Shown: positions 49,442 through 60,843, counted from the stretch's first letter. The stretch is 64,000 nt of DNA from an uncultured Lysobacteraceae bacterium (GCA_902825775.1 CADECF010000010.1:1-64000), one strand, 5' to 3'. Notes: generated by a model from the sequence alone, not told the origin. Program-made: numbers and translations.

Positions 49442-49840
49442 ATGCAGGACCAGGGCAGCGCACCCAGCCTCAATGGCTTGAAGGTGATGGTGATCGACGA
49501 CTCCAAGACGATCCGTCGCACCGCCGAAACCTTGCTCAAGCGCGAAGGCTATGCCGTCGTCACCGCCAACGACGGTTTCGAGGCGCTGGCCAAGATCGCC
49601 GACGAGCAGCCCCAGATCATTTTCGTCGACATCATGATGCCCAGGCTGGACGGCTATCAGACCTGCGCCCTGATCAAGAACAACCAGCTCTTCAAGTCCA
49701 CCCCCGTGGTCATGCTGTCCTCCAAGGACGGCCTCTTCGACAAAGCGCGCGGCCGCATCGTCGGTTCCGAGCAATACCTGACCAAACCTTTTACGCGCGA
49801 GGAGCTACTCGGCGCGATCCGTACACACGTCAACGCCTGA
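49442..49840 (+). CDS. pilG: PilG, response regulator of the Pil-Chp system
   Basis: A 132-residue single-domain receiver (P. aeruginosa PilG 135). The phosphoacceptor is the Asp in FVDIMMPRLDG, with the acidic pair in VIDDSKT and the Lys in YLTKPF. It has no output domain and relays phosphate from ChpA to the pilus extension machinery. GGGG stands about nine bases before the ATG. It opens the seven-gene operon. Confidence 0.95.
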   Translation: MQDQGSAPSLNGLKVMVIDDSKTIRRTAETLLKREGYAVVTANDGFEALAKIADEQPQIIFVDIMMPRLDGYQTCALIKNNQLFKSTPVVMLSSKDGLFDKARGRIVGSEQYLTKPFTREELLGAIRTHVNA

Positions 49841-49859
49841 CCAGGGGGTAAGGCAACGC

Positions 49860-50225
49860 ATGGCCCGTATTCTTTTGATCGAAGATTCGCCGACCGACAC
49901 GGCGGTCCTCACCCAGTTGCTGGAACGCAACGGACACCAGGTGCTCGCTTCCGGCAGCGCCGAAGACGGCATCGAAATGTGCCGCCGCGAAATGCCCGAC
50001 CTGGTGCTGATGGACCTGGTGCTGCCGGGCATGAACGGCTTTCAGGCGACCCGCGCCCTGTCCAAGGATGCCGTCACCAGCGCCATCCCGGTGCTGATCG
50101 TCAGCACCAAGGGCATGGAGACCGACCGCGCCTGGGGTTTGCGCCAGGGCGCCAAGGACTACATCGTCAAGCCGCCGCGCGAGGATGCGCTGATCGCCCG
50201 CATCAACGAGCTGATCGGCGCCTAG
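49860..50225 (+). CDS. pilH: PilH, second response regulator
   Basis: A 121-residue single-domain receiver. The acidic pair LIEDSPTD, the phosphoacceptor LMDLVLPGM and the Lys in YIVKPPR are present. In P. aeruginosa PilH limits PilG signalling and may act as a phosphate sink. It follows pilG by 19 bases with AAGG as ribosome site. Confidence 0.95.
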   Translation: MARILLIEDSPTDTAVLTQLLERNGHQVLASGSAEDGIEMCRREMPDLVLMDLVLPGMNGFQATRALSKDAVTSAIPVLIVSTKGMETDRAWGLRQGAKDYIVKPPREDALIARINELIGA

Positions 50226-50229
50226 GCCC

Positions 50230-50790
50230 ATGTCCAAGCAACGCAGCCAAGAGCCCTTCGACATCCTGGCCGAGTACGAGCGCAAGAGCTTGGCGCACGT
50301 CGCCGGCCTGCCGGAACAGCTCGACGCGCCCGGTCTGTGGCGCGGCGTGGCCTACCGTATCGGCGCGCACCGCCTGGCCTCGGGTTTCGACGAGGTGGTG
50401 GAAATCCTGCCGGTGCCGGCGATCACCCCGGTCCCCGGCGCGCAGCCGTGGATGCTGGGGGTGGCCAACGTGCGCGGCAACCTGCTGCCGATCATCGACC
50501 TGAAGCAGTTCCTCGAAGGCGCGCGCACCGTGATGCACGAAGGCCAGCGCATGCTGCTGATGCGCCAGCAGGGCGGCGACGTGGCCGTGCTGATCGACGA
50601 GCTCTACGGCCAGCGCGGTTTCAACGATTCGCAACAGATCCAACAGGAAGACCTGGCGGCGGCGCAATTGGCGGAAGGGCGTTACGCGCACTTCGTCGAA
50701 CGCGGCTACCGCCTGGGCGACGATGCATGGGGGATCTTCAGCCTGGAACGGCTGTCGCGCACCCCCGAATTCAGACAAGCCGCGGCCTGA
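50230..50790 (+). CDS. pilI: PilI, CheW-like adaptor
   Basis: A 186-residue CheW-domain protein (P. aeruginosa PilI 178). It has PWMLGVANVRGNLLPIIDLK, the CheW signature. It couples the receptor PilJ to the kinase ChpA. It starts four bases after the pilH stop, so it is translationally linked. Confidence 0.94.
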   Translation: MSKQRSQEPFDILAEYERKSLAHVAGLPEQLDAPGLWRGVAYRIGAHRLASGFDEVVEILPVPAITPVPGAQPWMLGVANVRGNLLPIIDLKQFLEGARTVMHEGQRMLLMRQQGGDVAVLIDELYGQRGFNDSQQIQQEDLAAAQLAEGRYAHFVERGYRLGDDAWGIFSLERLSRTPEFRQAAA

Positions 50791-50841
50791 CCGCGCCGCA
50801 ACTCACCGAACAAAGCAGAACAAGAGAGATCGAGGTCGAAC

Positions 50842-52860
50842 ATGAGCACTGTGATGGATAGCGTTGCCGGCAAGGGCCGCAACATCGGCACCAACGCCTG
50901 GCTTCTGATCCTGGTGGCGGCCATCCTGGTCTTCGGCGCCAATACCGGCTACGCGATCTGGAAGGCATCCCGGCTGGGCGGCGCCAGTACCGCCGCGTCG
51001 AGCCTGCAGGTGAATTCGCAGAAGCTCGCCAACCAAGGCCGAGAGGCGGTAGGCGGCAACGCGCAGTCGTTCGCCGCGTTCCGGGCCACCAAGACCCAGA
51101 TCGAGAGCGACGTCAAACTGCTCAGCGATCGCTTCGGCACCACCGCCGGCGTTTCCGGCCCGATCGACGCGGTCATCCAGACCTGGGCGCCGCTGGGCAA
51201 GAGCGCGGACCAAGTCCTGGCCAGCCAAACCGCCGTGCTGGGCCTGGCCGGCAACGCCGACCGCTTCAACCAGCGCGTGCCGCAGTTGCAGGCGCAACTG
51301 GACGAAGTGGTGCGCGCGATGTCGGCCAGCGGTTCGCCGGCTTCGCAGGTCTATCTGGCGCTGCGCCAGAACGTGCTGGCCGGTAACCTGGCGCGTCGCG
51401 TGACCGAAGTGCGCGCGGGCGGTCCGACCGCTTCGCTCGCGGGCGACGCGCTGACCCGCGACGTCGGCGTGTTCGACAACGTGCTCACCGGCCTGCGTCA
51501 GGGCGGCAGCGGCGAAGTGCAGCGGGTGACCGCGCCGGCCGCGGTCGCTGCGTTGAACCAAGCCAATACGCTTTGGGTCGAGATGAAGAAAGATCTCGAC
51601 GCCATCCTCGGTACTTCCCAGAACCTGTTCCGCGCGCAGTCCTCGGCCGCGGCGCTGACCACCGGTTCCAACAAACTGCTGTCCGACAGCGAAGGCCTGT
51701 TCCGCGCGCTCAACTCGTTCGGTTCGTTGCGCGATACGTCGATCTTCGGCGGCGTCTGGGTCAGTATCATTTCCGGCGCGGTGGTGCTGTTCGCCATCGC
51801 CGGCTTGCTGTTCAGCCTCAGCCGCGCGCAACGCGTGCGCTACCAGAGCACCAAGGAACTCAACGACCGCAACCAGGAGGCGATCATGCGCCTCCTCGAC
51901 GAAATGGGTTCGCTCGCAGAAGGCGACCTCACCGTGAAGGCGACCGTGACCGAGGACATGACCGGCGCGATCGCGGACTCGATCAACTTCGCCGTCGAGC
52001 AGCTGCGCAGCCTGGTGCAGACGATCACCGACACCTCGGTGCAGGTGGCGTCCAGCGCGCAGGAAACGCAGGCCACCGCGATGCATCTGGCCGAAGCGGC
52101 CGAACACCAGGCGCAGGAAATCTCCTCCGCCTCCGACCGCATCAGCGAAATCGCGGCGAGCATCGACCAGGTGTCCAAGAACTCGGCCGAGTCGGCCGAC
52201 GTGGCGCAGCGCTCGGTGCAGATCGCGACCAAGGGCGCGGGCGTGGTGCGCGAGACGATCGCCGGCATGGACTCGATCCGCGACCAGATCCAGGAAACCT
52301 CGAAGCGAATCAAGCGCCTGGGCGAAAGCTCGCAGGAAATCGGCTCGATCGTGGAACTGATCAACGACATCTCGGAACAAACCAACATCCTGGCGCTGAA
52401 CGCGGCGATCCAGGCCGCCTCGGCCGGCGAGGCGGGCCGCGGCTTCGCGGTGGTGGCGGACGAAGTGCAGCGACTCGCCGAACGCGCGTCCAACGCGACC
52501 AAGCGAATCGAAACGCTGGTGCAGACGATTCAGTCCGATACCAACGAAGCGGTGAGTTCGATGGAACAAACCACCGCCGAGGTGGTGAGCGGTGCGCGCC
52601 TGGCCGAAGACGCCGGTACCGCACTGGGCGAGATCGAACGCGTGTCGAACGATCTGTCGAGCCTGATTCAAGGCATCTCGTCGGCGGCGCAGCAGCAGTC
52701 CAGCGCGGCGTCCAACATCACCCAGACGATGAACACGATCCAGTCGATCACCGCGCAGACCTCGCAGGGCGCCAACCAGACCGCCGAGTCGATCGGAAAT
52801 CTGGCGCAGCTCGCTGCGGACCTGCGCCGTTCGGTCGCCGACTTCAAGCTGCCGGCCTGA
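50842..52860 (+). CDS. pilJ: PilJ, methyl-accepting sensor
   Basis: A 672-residue chemoreceptor (P. aeruginosa 682). Two membrane helices ([18 protein letters not shown] and [18 protein letters not shown]) flank a periplasmic PilJ domain of about 270 residues that senses pilus subunits or surface contact. A HAMP region and a long coiled hairpin follow. The tip carries [18 protein letters not shown] and [17 protein letters not shown]. It has no C-terminal pentapeptide for CheR. AGGTCG at 50832 is the ribosome site. Confidence 0.95.
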   Translation: MSTVMDSVAGKGRNIGTNAWLLILVAAILVFGANTGYAIWKASRLGGASTAASSLQVNSQKLANQGREAVGGNAQSFAAFRATKTQIESDVKLLSDRFGTTAGVSGPIDAVIQTWAPLGKSADQVLASQTAVLGLAGNADRFNQRVPQLQAQLDEVVRAMSASGSPASQVYLALRQNVLAGNLARRVTEVRAGGPTASLAGDALTRDVGVFDNVLTGLRQGGSGEVQRVTAPAAVAALNQANTLWVEMKKDLDAILGTSQNLFRAQSSAAALTTGSNKLLSDSEGLFRALNSFGSLRDTSIFGGVWVSIISGAVVLFAIAGLLFSLSRAQRVRYQSTKELNDRNQEAIMRLLDEMGSLAEGDLTVKATVTEDMTGAIADSINFAVEQLRSLVQTITDTSVQVASSAQETQATAMHLAEAAEHQAQEISSASDRISEIAASIDQVSKNSAESADVAQRSVQIATKGAGVVRETIAGMDSIRDQIQETSKRIKRLGESSQEIGSIVELINDISEQTNILALNAAIQAASAGEAGRGFAVVADEVQRLAERASNATKRIETLVQTIQSDTNEAVSSMEQTTAEVVSGARLAEDAGTALGEIERVSNDLSSLIQGISSAAQQQSSAASNITQTMNTIQSITAQTSQGANQTAESIGNLAQLAADLRRSVADFKLPA

Positions 52861-52939
52861 GCCGAGGAATCGACGAAGGCATGAAAGCGATAGGTTCCGT
52901 TGCGGTAGCGGCGCGCGCGTCCGCCTGGAGTAGCAGGCG

Positions 52940-55900
52940 ATGACGGCTTTGCGCGACGCGATCGACTACACCACGCTGGGCTGGGTCAAACCCGAGCTCG
53001 ACGAAACCCTGCGCCAGACGCAGCACGAGATCGAAGGCTACGCCGACGATCCCGCCGACCCTAGCCGCATGCGCTTCGCCGCGGGTTTCCTGCACCAGGT
53101 GCAGGGCACGCTGCGGATGGTGGAGCTGTACGCGCCGGCGATGGTCGCCGAGGAAATGGAAGCGCTCGCCAAGGCGATCGCTTCCGGCCAGGTCGATAAC
53201 CGCGACGAGGCCTGCTCTAGCCTGATGCGCGGCGTGGTGCTGCTGCCGGATTACTTGGAACGCCTGCAGGGCGGGCACAAGGACATCCCGATCGTCCTGC
53301 TGCCGTTGCTCAACGAACTGCGCAGCGCGCGCGGCGAAAAGGGCCTGAGCGAAAGCGTACTGTTCGCGCCGGATCTGGACCGCCCGCTGCCGGTGACGCT
53401 GCCGGCCCCGATCGATGCGCCCGAACGCCAGCGCGAGACCGATGCGCAGCCTCTGTTGTCGGATCTGCGCGAATCGCTCGCCGGTTGGACCGAAAATACG
53501 CCGGGCGACTACGCCACGCTGGCGCAATCGCTGCAAGGCCTGCTCGGTTTGGCCAGCGAGCCCGCCGCGCGCCGCATGCTGTGGGTCGCCACCGAAACCG
53601 CGGCTGCGCTGCGCGACGGCGGCCTCGGCGGCGCCTACTCGCTGCGCGAGGCCTTCGGCAGCGTCGAACGCGAAACCCGCCGCGAATTCGGCGATGGCGA
53701 CGGCAGCGCGCGCGCGCCCAATTCGCAACTCGAATCCACGCGCCAACTGCTCTATCACGTGGCCCAGGCCACCGAACCGCATCCGGCATTGGACGCGCTG
53801 CGCGCCACCTTCGGCCTGGTCGGCGAGACCCCCAGCGAATCCGAACTCGCACACGCGCGCGGCAGCTTGAGCGGGCGCAATCGCGCGCTGCTCGACACCG
53901 TCGCCGGCGCCATCAAAGAAGACCTGCTGCGCATCAAGGACGCGCTCGACCTGCACCTGCGCACCAACCGCAGCGATGCCGGCGAACTGCAGCCGCAAGT
54001 GGTCGCGCTGGATCGCGTCGCCGACACGCTCGGCATGCTCGGCTTGGGCGTCGCCCGCGACGTGGTGCTGCAACAACGCGACGCGTTGCGCGAATTGACC
54101 TCCGGCGAGCGCCCCACCGACGAAGACGCATTGCTCGACGTCGCCGGCGCGCTGCTGTACGTCGACGCCTCGCTCGACGACCAAGTCGCGCGTTTGGGCC
54201 AGCCGGGCATCAGCGGCGAGCAGGACGACCTGATCGCCAACGAATCGCACAAAGTGCTGGAAGTGCTGGTGCGCGAGGCCATCGCCAACTTCGCCGACGC
54301 GCGCCAGGGCTTCGTCGCTTTCGTCGAAACCAATTGGGACCACGCGCAATTGAGCGAGGTACCGCGCTTGCTCGCCGAAGTTTCGGGCGCGTTGCGCATG
54401 CTGGAACTGTCCGAACCGGCCAACTATCTCGAAGGCGTGCGTCGCTACACCGAGGCCGAACTGCTGTCGCGCAAGCGCGTGCCCAACGGTCGTCAGCTCG
54501 ATACACTGGCCGATGCGCTGGCCAGCCTCGAGTATTATCTCGAAGCGATCCGCGATCGCCGCCAGAATTCCGAAGAGATCCTCGCGATCACCCGGCAGAG
54601 CCTGGAATCGCTGCGCTACTGGCCGCTGCCGCAGAGCGACGAAGTCGCGGTGGTGCAAGACGAAACCATGGACCGGATCGACGAAATCGTCGCCGGCGAC
54701 GCAGCGCCGGCCGAGGCCGCCACGGCACCGGACCGGCAGGGCGTCGAAGCCGGCAGCGGCGGTTTCGATTTCAGCAACGACGAAATCGACGACGAGATCC
54801 GCGAAGTCTTCCTCGAGGAATTCGAGGAAGAGATCGCCAACCTCGGCCAACTGCTGCCGCAGTGGCGCGAACAGCCCGACCAGCTCGATCGGCTGCGTCC
54901 GATACGCCGCGTTTTCCACACGCTGAAGGGCAGCGGCCGCCTGGTCGGCGCGCGCGTCCTGGGCGAGTTCAGCTGGAAAGTGGAGAACATGCTCAACCGC
55001 GTGCTCGACGGCTCGCGTCCGCCGACGCCGGCGGTGCTGGCGCTGGTCGACCATGCGTTCCGCACGCTGCCGCAATTGCATGCGGCTTTGAGCGGCGCCG
55101 CGCCGTTGGGCGCGAACCTGGCCGGCATCGAAACCGTCGCCGATCGTCTGGCCGCGGGCGAAGAGGCGCATTACACGCCTTCCGCCGCAGCGCCGCAGGC
55201 GATGCCTGCCTTCGACGAATCCGCGATCGAGGAGATCGTGCTCGAGACCGTGGAAGAGGAAGCTTCGGCGCCGGCCGCCGCGCCGGTCGAGCACCGTGCC
55301 GTGAGAGTGGACCCGGTGCTGCTGGAGATACTGGCCGTCGAAGTGGACGGCCATCTGCAGACGGTCGACGCTTGGCTGGAGCGCTCGCGCGTATCGCCGC
55401 AACCCGCGGACGATGCCTTGCTGCGAGCGATCCACACCATGAACGGTGCGTTCGCGATGACGGAAGTGCCGGAAATCGTCGACGCGACGTTGCCGGCGGA
55501 GGCTTACATCAAGCGTTTGCTGGCTGCGGGCAGCGTGCCCGAAGCCGAAGGCGTCGCCGCGCTGTCGGAACTGTCCGTGCAGATCCGCGCCACCGTCGAC
55601 GGATTGCTGACGCCGGCCTCCACCGTACCGGTGCAGACCCTGTTGGCGGTGCGCCTGATCAATCTGCGCGACAGCCTGCCCGAACCCAGCGTCTCTATTT
55701 TCGGTCTCGACGAAGAGATCCCCGCTGTCGACCTGAGCGAGGAGCCGGCGGTTGCGGACGCTTCCGGCGACGCCGAGCGCATCGCCGCCGAACAGATCGA
55801 GGCCGAGCGCGCCGAGTTGGCGCGGATCGAGTCCGACCTGCTCGAGGCCGAACGCGTCGAAGCCGAGCGCATCGAGGCCAACCGGGTCGAGGCCGAACGT

Positions 55901-58765
55901 ATCGCCGCCGAGAACGCCGCAGCGGAACGCATCGAAGCCGAGCGTCTCGAAGCCGAACGCGCAGAAGCCGCGCGCATCGCCGAAGAAGAAGCCGAATACG
56001 CGCGCTTGGAAGTCGAATACGCCGAGGCCGAGCGGGTCGCGCGCGAAAGCAAACTCGAAGCCGAGCGTGCAGAAGCCGAGCGTGCCGAGGCGGCTCGTCT
56101 CGAAGCCGAGCGCGCTGAAGCCGAACGTCTCGAAGCGGAACGCGTCGAAGCGGCCCGTCTCGAAGCGGAACGCGCGGAAATCGAACGCATCGAAGCCGAG
56201 CGCGCCGAGGCGGCCCGTCTCGAAGCGGAACGTGCGGAAATCGAACGCGTGGAAGCCGAACGCGTCGAAGCGGAGCGTGAAGCCGAGCGCCTTGCTGCCG
56301 AGGCCGAAGTCGAAGTCGAACTCGAACTCGAACTCGAACTCGAAACCGAAACCGAAACCGAAGACGACACCGTCGTCGCCAATCTGCTGGCCGGCGTCAT
56401 GGCATCCACAGAGGATCCGGACGAAGCCCTGGATCTCACCGATCTGGACCCGGAGCTGATCGACATTTTCGTCGAGGAAGGCGGCGACATTCTCGACCAC
56501 GCCGACGGTTTGCTCGCGAAACTGCGCGAAGCGCCTGAGGATCGAGAGCCGCTGGTCGGTCTGCAGCGCGACCTGCACACGTTGAAGGGCGGCGCGCGCA
56601 TGGCCGGCATCATGGCCGTGGGCGAACTCGGCCACGCGATGGAAACATTGCTCGAAGCCGTGGCCGAACATCGCTGCGAACTCGGCCGCGACGGCGTGCC
56701 GTTGCTGGAGCGCGGTTTCGACCGGCTGCACGCGATGATCGGCCGCGTCGCCGCGCGCCGTGCGGTGGCCGTGCCGGCCGGCTTGGTCGAGGAATTCGAC
56801 GCCCGCGCCCGCGGCGAGAGCCTGGTCGTTGCGCAACAGGGCGCGGCCGTGTCCAAGAAATCCACGCCCGAGCCGCAGCCCGCGGTCGATCTCAAGCCGT
56901 TGTCGGCGCCGATCGACACTACCCAGGGCGACGAAGACGACATCGCCGTGCGCGCGCCGCAAGAGCAGGTGCGCATCCGCGCCGACTTGCTCGATCGCCT
57001 GGTGAACTACGCCGGCGAAGTCGCGATCTACCGCGCCCGCCTGGAGCAGCAGCTCGGTGCGTTCCGCGCGGCGATGGGCGAAATGGAACAAACCAACGCC
57101 CGTCTGCGCGACCAGTTGCGCCGTCTGGACATCGAAACCGAAGCGCAGATCATCGCCCGCTACCAGCGCGAGCACGAGGCTTCGGACCAGACCTTCGATC
57201 CGTTGGAACTCGACCGCTTCTCGACCCTGCAACAGCTGTCGCGCGGCCTCGGCGAGTCCGCGGCCGACTTGGCGAGCCTGCAGCAGTCGATGGAGGACCT
57301 GACCCGCCAATACGAAACGCTGCTGCTGCAACAGTCGCGCGTGAGCTCGGACCTGCAGGAAGGCCTGATGCGCACGCGCATGGTGCCGTTCGATGCGCTG
57401 GTGCCGCGTTTGCGCCGCGTGATCCGCCAGGCCGCGAGCGAAACCGGCAAGCAGGTGCAGCTGAAACTCGAAGGCGCGCAGGGCGAACTCGACCGCAACG
57501 TGCTCGAGCGCATGACCGCGCCGTTGGAACACATGCTGCGCAACGCCGTCGCGCACGGACTGGAAACGCCGCAGCAACGCCGCAAGGCCGGCAAGCCTGA
57601 AGAAGGCACGGTGCGCATCTCGATGCGCCGCGAAGGTTCCGAAGTCGTGCTGGAAGTGGCCGACGACGGCGCCGGCCTCAACCGCCAGGCGATCCGCAAG
57701 CGCGCCGAAGAGCGCGGCTTGGTGCGCGCGGACGCGATATTGGCCGATGCCGATCTGGACACGCTGATCCTGGAATCGGGCTTCTCCACCGCCGATGCGG
57801 TCAGCCATCTGGCCGGCCGCGGCGTCGGCATGGACGTGGTGCACAGCGAAGTGCGCCAGCTCGGCGGCGCGCTCGATATCGCCTCCAGGCCCAAGCAGGG
57901 CGTCACTTTCACCATGCGCCTGCCGCAGACGCTGGCGGTGACGCAGGCGGTGTTCGTGCGCATCGGCGAAACCAGCTTCGCAGTACCGATCGCTTCGGTG
58001 CGCGGCGTAGGACGCATCGAGCGCGATCAGCTCGGCGGCGGCGATGCCAGCTACCGTTACGGCGGCGAGGATTATGTGCTGCACGACCTCGGCAGCTTGC
58101 TCGGCCATGCGCCGGCCAAGGCCGAAGGCCAGATGCAGGTGCCGTTGTTGCTGATCCGCTCCGGCGATCTGCGCGCGGCGGTGAGCATCGACCAGGTGCT
58201 GGGCAACCGCGAAATCGTGGTCAAGCCGGTCGGCCCGCAGGTCGCATCGGTGCCGGGCATCTTCGGCGCCACGATCATGGGCGACGGCAGCGTGGTGGTG
58301 ATCCTGGACGTCGCGCCTCTGGTGCGCCGCCATGTCGCCGCACCGCGCGAACCGGCCGCCATGCCCGCAGCGCCCGAGCGCGGCGTGCCGCTGGTGATGG
58401 TGGTCGACGATTCGGTGACCATGCGCAAGGTGACCGGCCGCGTGCTCGAGCGCCACAACTTCGAAGTCGTCACCGCCAAGGACGGCCTGGATGCGCTCGA
58501 GCGCATGACCGAGCGCGTGCCCGACCTGATGCTGCTCGACATCGAAATGCCGCGCATGGACGGTTACGAGTTGGCGACCACGATGAAACTCGATCCGCGC
58601 TTACGTAACGTGCCGATCGCGATGATCACCTCGCGCACCGGCGAGAAACACCGCCAGCGCGCTTTCGACATCGGCGTGGAGCGCTACCTGGGTAAGCCGT
58701 ACCAGGAGCAAGAGCTGATGCGCAACGTGTTCGATCTGTTGGGGCTGACCCGTGACCACGCCTAA
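52940..58765 (+). CDS. chpA: ChpA (PilL), hybrid histidine kinase of the Pil-Chp system
   Basis: A 1941-residue CheA-like kinase (P. aeruginosa ChpA 2472). The N-terminal 550 residues resemble FimL/PilL Hpt-like helices without a working His (H52 in FLHQVQG). True Hpt domains follow at H660 (FHTLKGS) and H1213 (LHTLKGG), with a degenerate one at H832 (IHTMNGA, where Lys becomes Asn). Residues about 946-1121 are a charged Glu/Ala/Arg helix, then an EV/EL/ET hexamer-coded tract to about 1141. The kinase (N-box [13 protein letters not shown]-boxes DDGAGLN and GRGVGMD), a CheW domain and a receiver (Asp1867 in [11 protein letters not shown]) follow. It phosphorylates PilG and PilH. Confidence 0.95.
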   Translation: MTALRDAIDYTTLGWVKPELDETLRQTQHEIEGYADDPADPSRMRFAAGFLHQVQGTLRMVELYAPAMVAEEMEALAKAIASGQVDNRDEACSSLMRGVVLLPDYLERLQGGHKDIPIVLLPLLNELRSARGEKGLSESVLFAPDLDRPLPVTLPAPIDAPERQRETDAQPLLSDLRESLAGWTENTPGDYATLAQSLQGLLGLASEPAARRMLWVATETAAALRDGGLGGAYSLREAFGSVERETRREFGDGDGSARAPNSQLESTRQLLYHVAQATEPHPALDALRATFGLVGETPSESELAHARGSLSGRNRALLDTVAGAIKEDLLRIKDALDLHLRTNRSDAGELQPQVVALDRVADTLGMLGLGVARDVVLQQRDALRELTSGERPTDEDALLDVAGALLYVDASLDDQVARLGQPGISGEQDDLIANESHKVLEVLVREAIANFADARQGFVAFVETNWDHAQLSEVPRLLAEVSGALRMLELSEPANYLEGVRRYTEAELLSRKRVPNGRQLDTLADALASLEYYLEAIRDRRQNSEEILAITRQSLESLRYWPLPQSDEVAVVQDETMDRIDEIVAGDAAPAEAATAPDRQGVEAGSGGFDFSNDEIDDEIREVFLEEFEEEIANLGQLLPQWREQPDQLDRLRPIRRVFHTLKGSGRLVGARVLGEFSWKVENMLNRVLDGSRPPTPAVLALVDHAFRTLPQLHAALSGAAPLGANLAGIETVADRLAAGEEAHYTPSAAAPQAMPAFDESAIEEIVLETVEEEASAPAAAPVEHRAVRVDPVLLEILAVEVDGHLQTVDAWLERSRVSPQPADDALLRAIHTMNGAFAMTEVPEIVDATLPAEAYIKRLLAAGSVPEAEGVAALSELSVQIRATVDGLLTPASTVPVQTLLAVRLINLRDSLPEPSVSIFGLDEEIPAVDLSEEPAVADASGDAERIAAEQIEAERAELARIESDLLEAERVEAERIEANRVEAERIAAENAAAERIEAERLEAERAEAARIAEEEAEYARLEVEYAEAERVARESKLEAERAEAERAEAARLEAERAEAERLEAERVEAARLEAERAEIERIEAERAEAARLEAERAEIERVEAERVEAEREAERLAAEAEVEVELELELELETETETEDDTVVANLLAGVMASTEDPDEALDLTDLDPELIDIFVEEGGDILDHADGLLAKLREAPEDREPLVGLQRDLHTLKGGARMAGIMAVGELGHAMETLLEAVAEHRCELGRDGVPLLERGFDRLHAMIGRVAARRAVAVPAGLVEEFDARARGESLVVAQQGAAVSKKSTPEPQPAVDLKPLSAPIDTTQGDEDDIAVRAPQEQVRIRADLLDRLVNYAGEVAIYRARLEQQLGAFRAAMGEMEQTNARLRDQLRRLDIETEAQIIARYQREHEASDQTFDPLELDRFSTLQQLSRGLGESAADLASLQQSMEDLTRQYETLLLQQSRVSSDLQEGLMRTRMVPFDALVPRLRRVIRQAASETGKQVQLKLEGAQGELDRNVLERMTAPLEHMLRNAVAHGLETPQQRRKAGKPEEGTVRISMRREGSEVVLEVADDGAGLNRQAIRKRAEERGLVRADAILADADLDTLILESGFSTADAVSHLAGRGVGMDVVHSEVRQLGGALDIASRPKQGVTFTMRLPQTLAVTQAVFVRIGETSFAVPIASVRGVGRIERDQLGGGDASYRYGGEDYVLHDLGSLLGHAPAKAEGQMQVPLLLIRSGDLRAAVSIDQVLGNREIVVKPVGPQVASVPGIFGATIMGDGSVVVILDVAPLVRRHVAAPREPAAMPAAPERGVPLVMVVDDSVTMRKVTGRVLERHNFEVVTAKDGLDALERMTERVPDLMLLDIEMPRMDGYELATTMKLDPRLRNVPIAMITSRTGEKHRQRAFDIGVERYLGKPYQEQELMRNVFDLLGLTRDHA
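55775..56362. repeat. chpA: Low-complexity repeat tract inside chpA
   Basis: A run of about 30 pentapeptides of type EAERx ([23 protein letters not shown]) with degenerate codons, followed by hexanucleotides GAAGTC x2, GAACTC x4 and GAAACC x3 at 56306-56359. All are in frame. The first part should be one long charged helix. Confidence 0.93.
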
Positions 58766-60149
58766 GCCTTCGACGGTGCGCGGCGCGCAACGGCGCGCAG
58801 TGCTGCTGGCGCAGCCCGGCGCCGCCAGCGATCGCCTGCGCGATGCGTTGGAGCAGGCCGGCGCCGAAGTGGTGCTGATCGCCGATCCTTCCGGCATCGG
58901 CGTCGATGCGGTGATCGCTGCGCAGCCGGACAGCGTGCTGGTCGCGCTCGATCCGGCGACCGAGGCGCAGCTCGAACGTTTCGATGCGGTGCTGGGCGAC
59001 CCGGCGATCACGGTGATCTTCGACGAAGCCGAATTGGCGGCCCGCCGCGAAGGCTGGGACGCCGCGCGCTGGTCGCGACATCTGCAGGCGAAGTTGTACG
59101 GCCACGACGACGTATTGCCGCCGGGCCAGACCGAAGCCGACGACATCTATCCGCAACCGGGGCTGCCGGTCACGCCGCAGCAGCATCATGCGCAGGCTTC
59201 CTTCGTCCCTTATGCGGACGAAGCCGATGTGCATGCCGAAGCGCTGCCGACCGATGCGGTCGGCGTGGGCTTGGCCGAAGTCGATGAAGTCGATGCCGAA
59301 CTGCTGGAAGTGGACGCGGACAATTTCGGCGCCATCGACTTCAACAGTTTCGACATGGGCGGCGAATCGCGCGAACCGCGCGATGCGGCCGCGGCGGATA
59401 CCGTCGTCGGTCTCGATGAATTCCTGAGCAGCGGCGGCGGCGAAACGGCGGAGCTTCCTGCCGCTGTCGCGCCGCGTACGATCAACGCCGGCGATTGGAG
59501 CTTGGACGACGGCGAAACGACGGTCGGTACGAATCGCGCGGCCCCGACGGTGTCGACCACCGATATCGAAGAGCTGGAACGGCGCATCGCCGGCTTGTCG
59601 CTGGCCGATACCGACAGCTACGGACACGGGCCGCAACGCGGCGCGGTGCTGCTGCTGGCGGGGTTGGGCGGGCCGGACGCGGTGCGGCAATTGCTGAAAG
59701 GCTTGCCGGAAGGTTTTCCGCGTCCGGTATTGATCCTGCAGCGTTTGGACGGCGGCCAGTACGACAAGCTGGTCGGCCAGATGGCGCGCGCCTCGGCGAT
59801 GCCGGTGCAACTCGCCGCGGCGGAAACGACGCTCGAACCGGGCAATGTCTACGTGGTGCCGCCGTCGATGGGTTTGACGAGGCGCGCCGCCGATCTGGTA
59901 TTCAACGGTTCGGCGAATGTGTTCGACGCATTGCCGGCCAACGACAGCGCGATCGTGGTGCTCAGCGGCGGCGACGTCGCCACGGTGGATCCGATCATGC
60001 GCCTGGCGGCCGCAGGCGCGCTGGTGGCCGGGCAGTCAGCGGAAGGTTGTTTCGAACCCGCCGCAGCCAACGATGTGGTGGCGCGCGGCGGCGAAGCGGG
60101 ATTGCCGGCTGCACTGGCCGAACGCCTGTCCGAGCGCTGGCCGGTCTGA
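58752..60149 (+). CDS. CheB-like protein of the Pil-Chp operon, catalytically degenerate
   Basis: A 465-residue protein. An N-terminal region of about 120 residues resembles a receiver without a phosphoacceptor ([19 protein letters not shown]). A variable acidic linker follows. Residues 300-463 align with the CheB methylesterase domain, but the three catalytic residues are replaced: Ser of GASTGG by Gly304 (AGLGG), His of QHMP by Arg331 (QRLDGG), and the Asp of TGMGNDG by Ala in [10 protein letters not shown]. It starts at GTG and overlaps the chpA stop by 14 bases. P. aeruginosa ChpB is the likely ancestor. Its job here is unclear. Confidence 0.85.
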   Translation: MTTPKPSTVRGAQRRAVLLAQPGAASDRLRDALEQAGAEVVLIADPSGIGVDAVIAAQPDSVLVALDPATEAQLERFDAVLGDPAITVIFDEAELAARREGWDAARWSRHLQAKLYGHDDVLPPGQTEADDIYPQPGLPVTPQQHHAQASFVPYADEADVHAEALPTDAVGVGLAEVDEVDAELLEVDADNFGAIDFNSFDMGGESREPRDAAAADTVVGLDEFLSSGGGETAELPAAVAPRTINAGDWSLDDGETTVGTNRAAPTVSTTDIEELERRIAGLSLADTDSYGHGPQRGAVLLLAGLGGPDAVRQLLKGLPEGFPRPVLILQRLDGGQYDKLVGQMARASAMPVQLAAAETTLEPGNVYVVPPSMGLTRRAADLVFNGSANVFDALPANDSAIVVLSGGDVATVDPIMRLAAAGALVAGQSAEGCFEPAAANDVVARGGEAGLPAALAERLSERWPV

Positions 60150-60150
60150 T

Positions 60151-60182
60151 TTTTTGCAGGAGCGGCTTCAGCCGCAGCTCTT
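60151..60182. repeat. Single half of family B
   Basis: TTTTTGCAGGAGCGGCTTCA begins one B half in the 57-base gap before chpC. A GAGGAAG ribosome site follows at about 60197. Confidence 0.8.
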
Positions 60183-60206
60183 GATCTTGCGGTACGAGGA
60201 AGAACG

Positions 60207-60674
60207 ATGGCCAACACCCCTAGCGACATCCGCGGCGTATTGATCCAAGTGGCGGGCGCGCGCCTGCTGCTGCCCAACGCCACCATCGCCGAAGTGTTGT
60301 CGTACGCGGAGCCCGAACCGGTCGAGAACGCGCCCGATTGGCTGCTCGGCCGCATCCGGTGGCGCGGCTGGCGCCTGCCGCTGATCGCGTTCGCGCGACT
60401 GGCCGGCATTTCCGACGAATCGGCGGCGCTGGGCAATAAAGTGCTGGTGCTGAAGTCGCTCGGCAGCGATCCCAAGGTGCCTTATTTCGCCTTATTGACT
60501 CAGGGCTTCCCGCGCCTGGTCACGGTGGCGCGCGAGGAGCTGATCGCCGACGCCGTGGGCGGCGATCTGCCGCCCGGCGTGCAAGCGCGCGTGCTGTTGC
60601 GCGAAGATCCGGCGCTGTTGCCGGACCTGTCCGCCGTGGAAAGCCGGATCGGCGAAGCGCTGCAAGCCGCCTGA
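60207..60674 (+). CDS. chpC: ChpC, CheW-like adaptor
   Basis: A 155-residue CheW-domain protein (P. aeruginosa ChpC 168). The hydrophobic pattern APDWLLGRIRWRGWRLPLIAF matches the CheW signature region, though more diverged than PilI. It could link another receptor to ChpA. It ends the operon, and a small hairpin at 60722-60742 follows. Confidence 0.88.
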   Translation: MANTPSDIRGVLIQVAGARLLLPNATIAEVLSYAEPEPVENAPDWLLGRIRWRGWRLPLIAFARLAGISDESAALGNKVLVLKSLGSDPKVPYFALLTQGFPRLVTVAREELIADAVGGDLPPGVQARVLLREDPALLPDLSAVESRIGEALQAA

Positions 60675-60721
60675 AACGCGATTGTTCGCGCCGTATCCCG
60701 TTGTCCGATCGTGCCGCGTAG

Positions 60722-60742
60722 CCTGACCTGACTTGGGTCAGG
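60722..60742 (+). terminator. Weak hairpin after chpC
   Basis: CCTGACC and GGTCAGG form a 7-pair stem with a 7-base loop, 47 bases after the chpC stop. No T-run follows, so termination is uncertain. Confidence 0.3.
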
Positions 60743-60843
60743 ATGCGACGCCTACTTCCGTCGCTGTTCCGCCGCCGGCCGCGTCCCTAGCCTGCTGCGT
60801 TGGAAAACGGCGGCCGCGATCGCTGCCGATCTGTGGAGCCGAT

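Noticed and set aside
52844..58456. A 1870-codon open frame on the minus strand opposite chpA
   Set aside because: It is the mirror of chpA. The codon bias of a GC-rich gene and the EAER repeats keep this frame open, and its translation is low-complexity (Phe, Arg, Gly, Asp) with no motif. chpA has clear domains.
58752..60149. chpB-like gene as a pseudogene
   Set aside because: The frame is complete, starts with overlap to chpA and shows no stop or shift. The loss is limited to catalytic residues, so a working non-enzyme is more likely.
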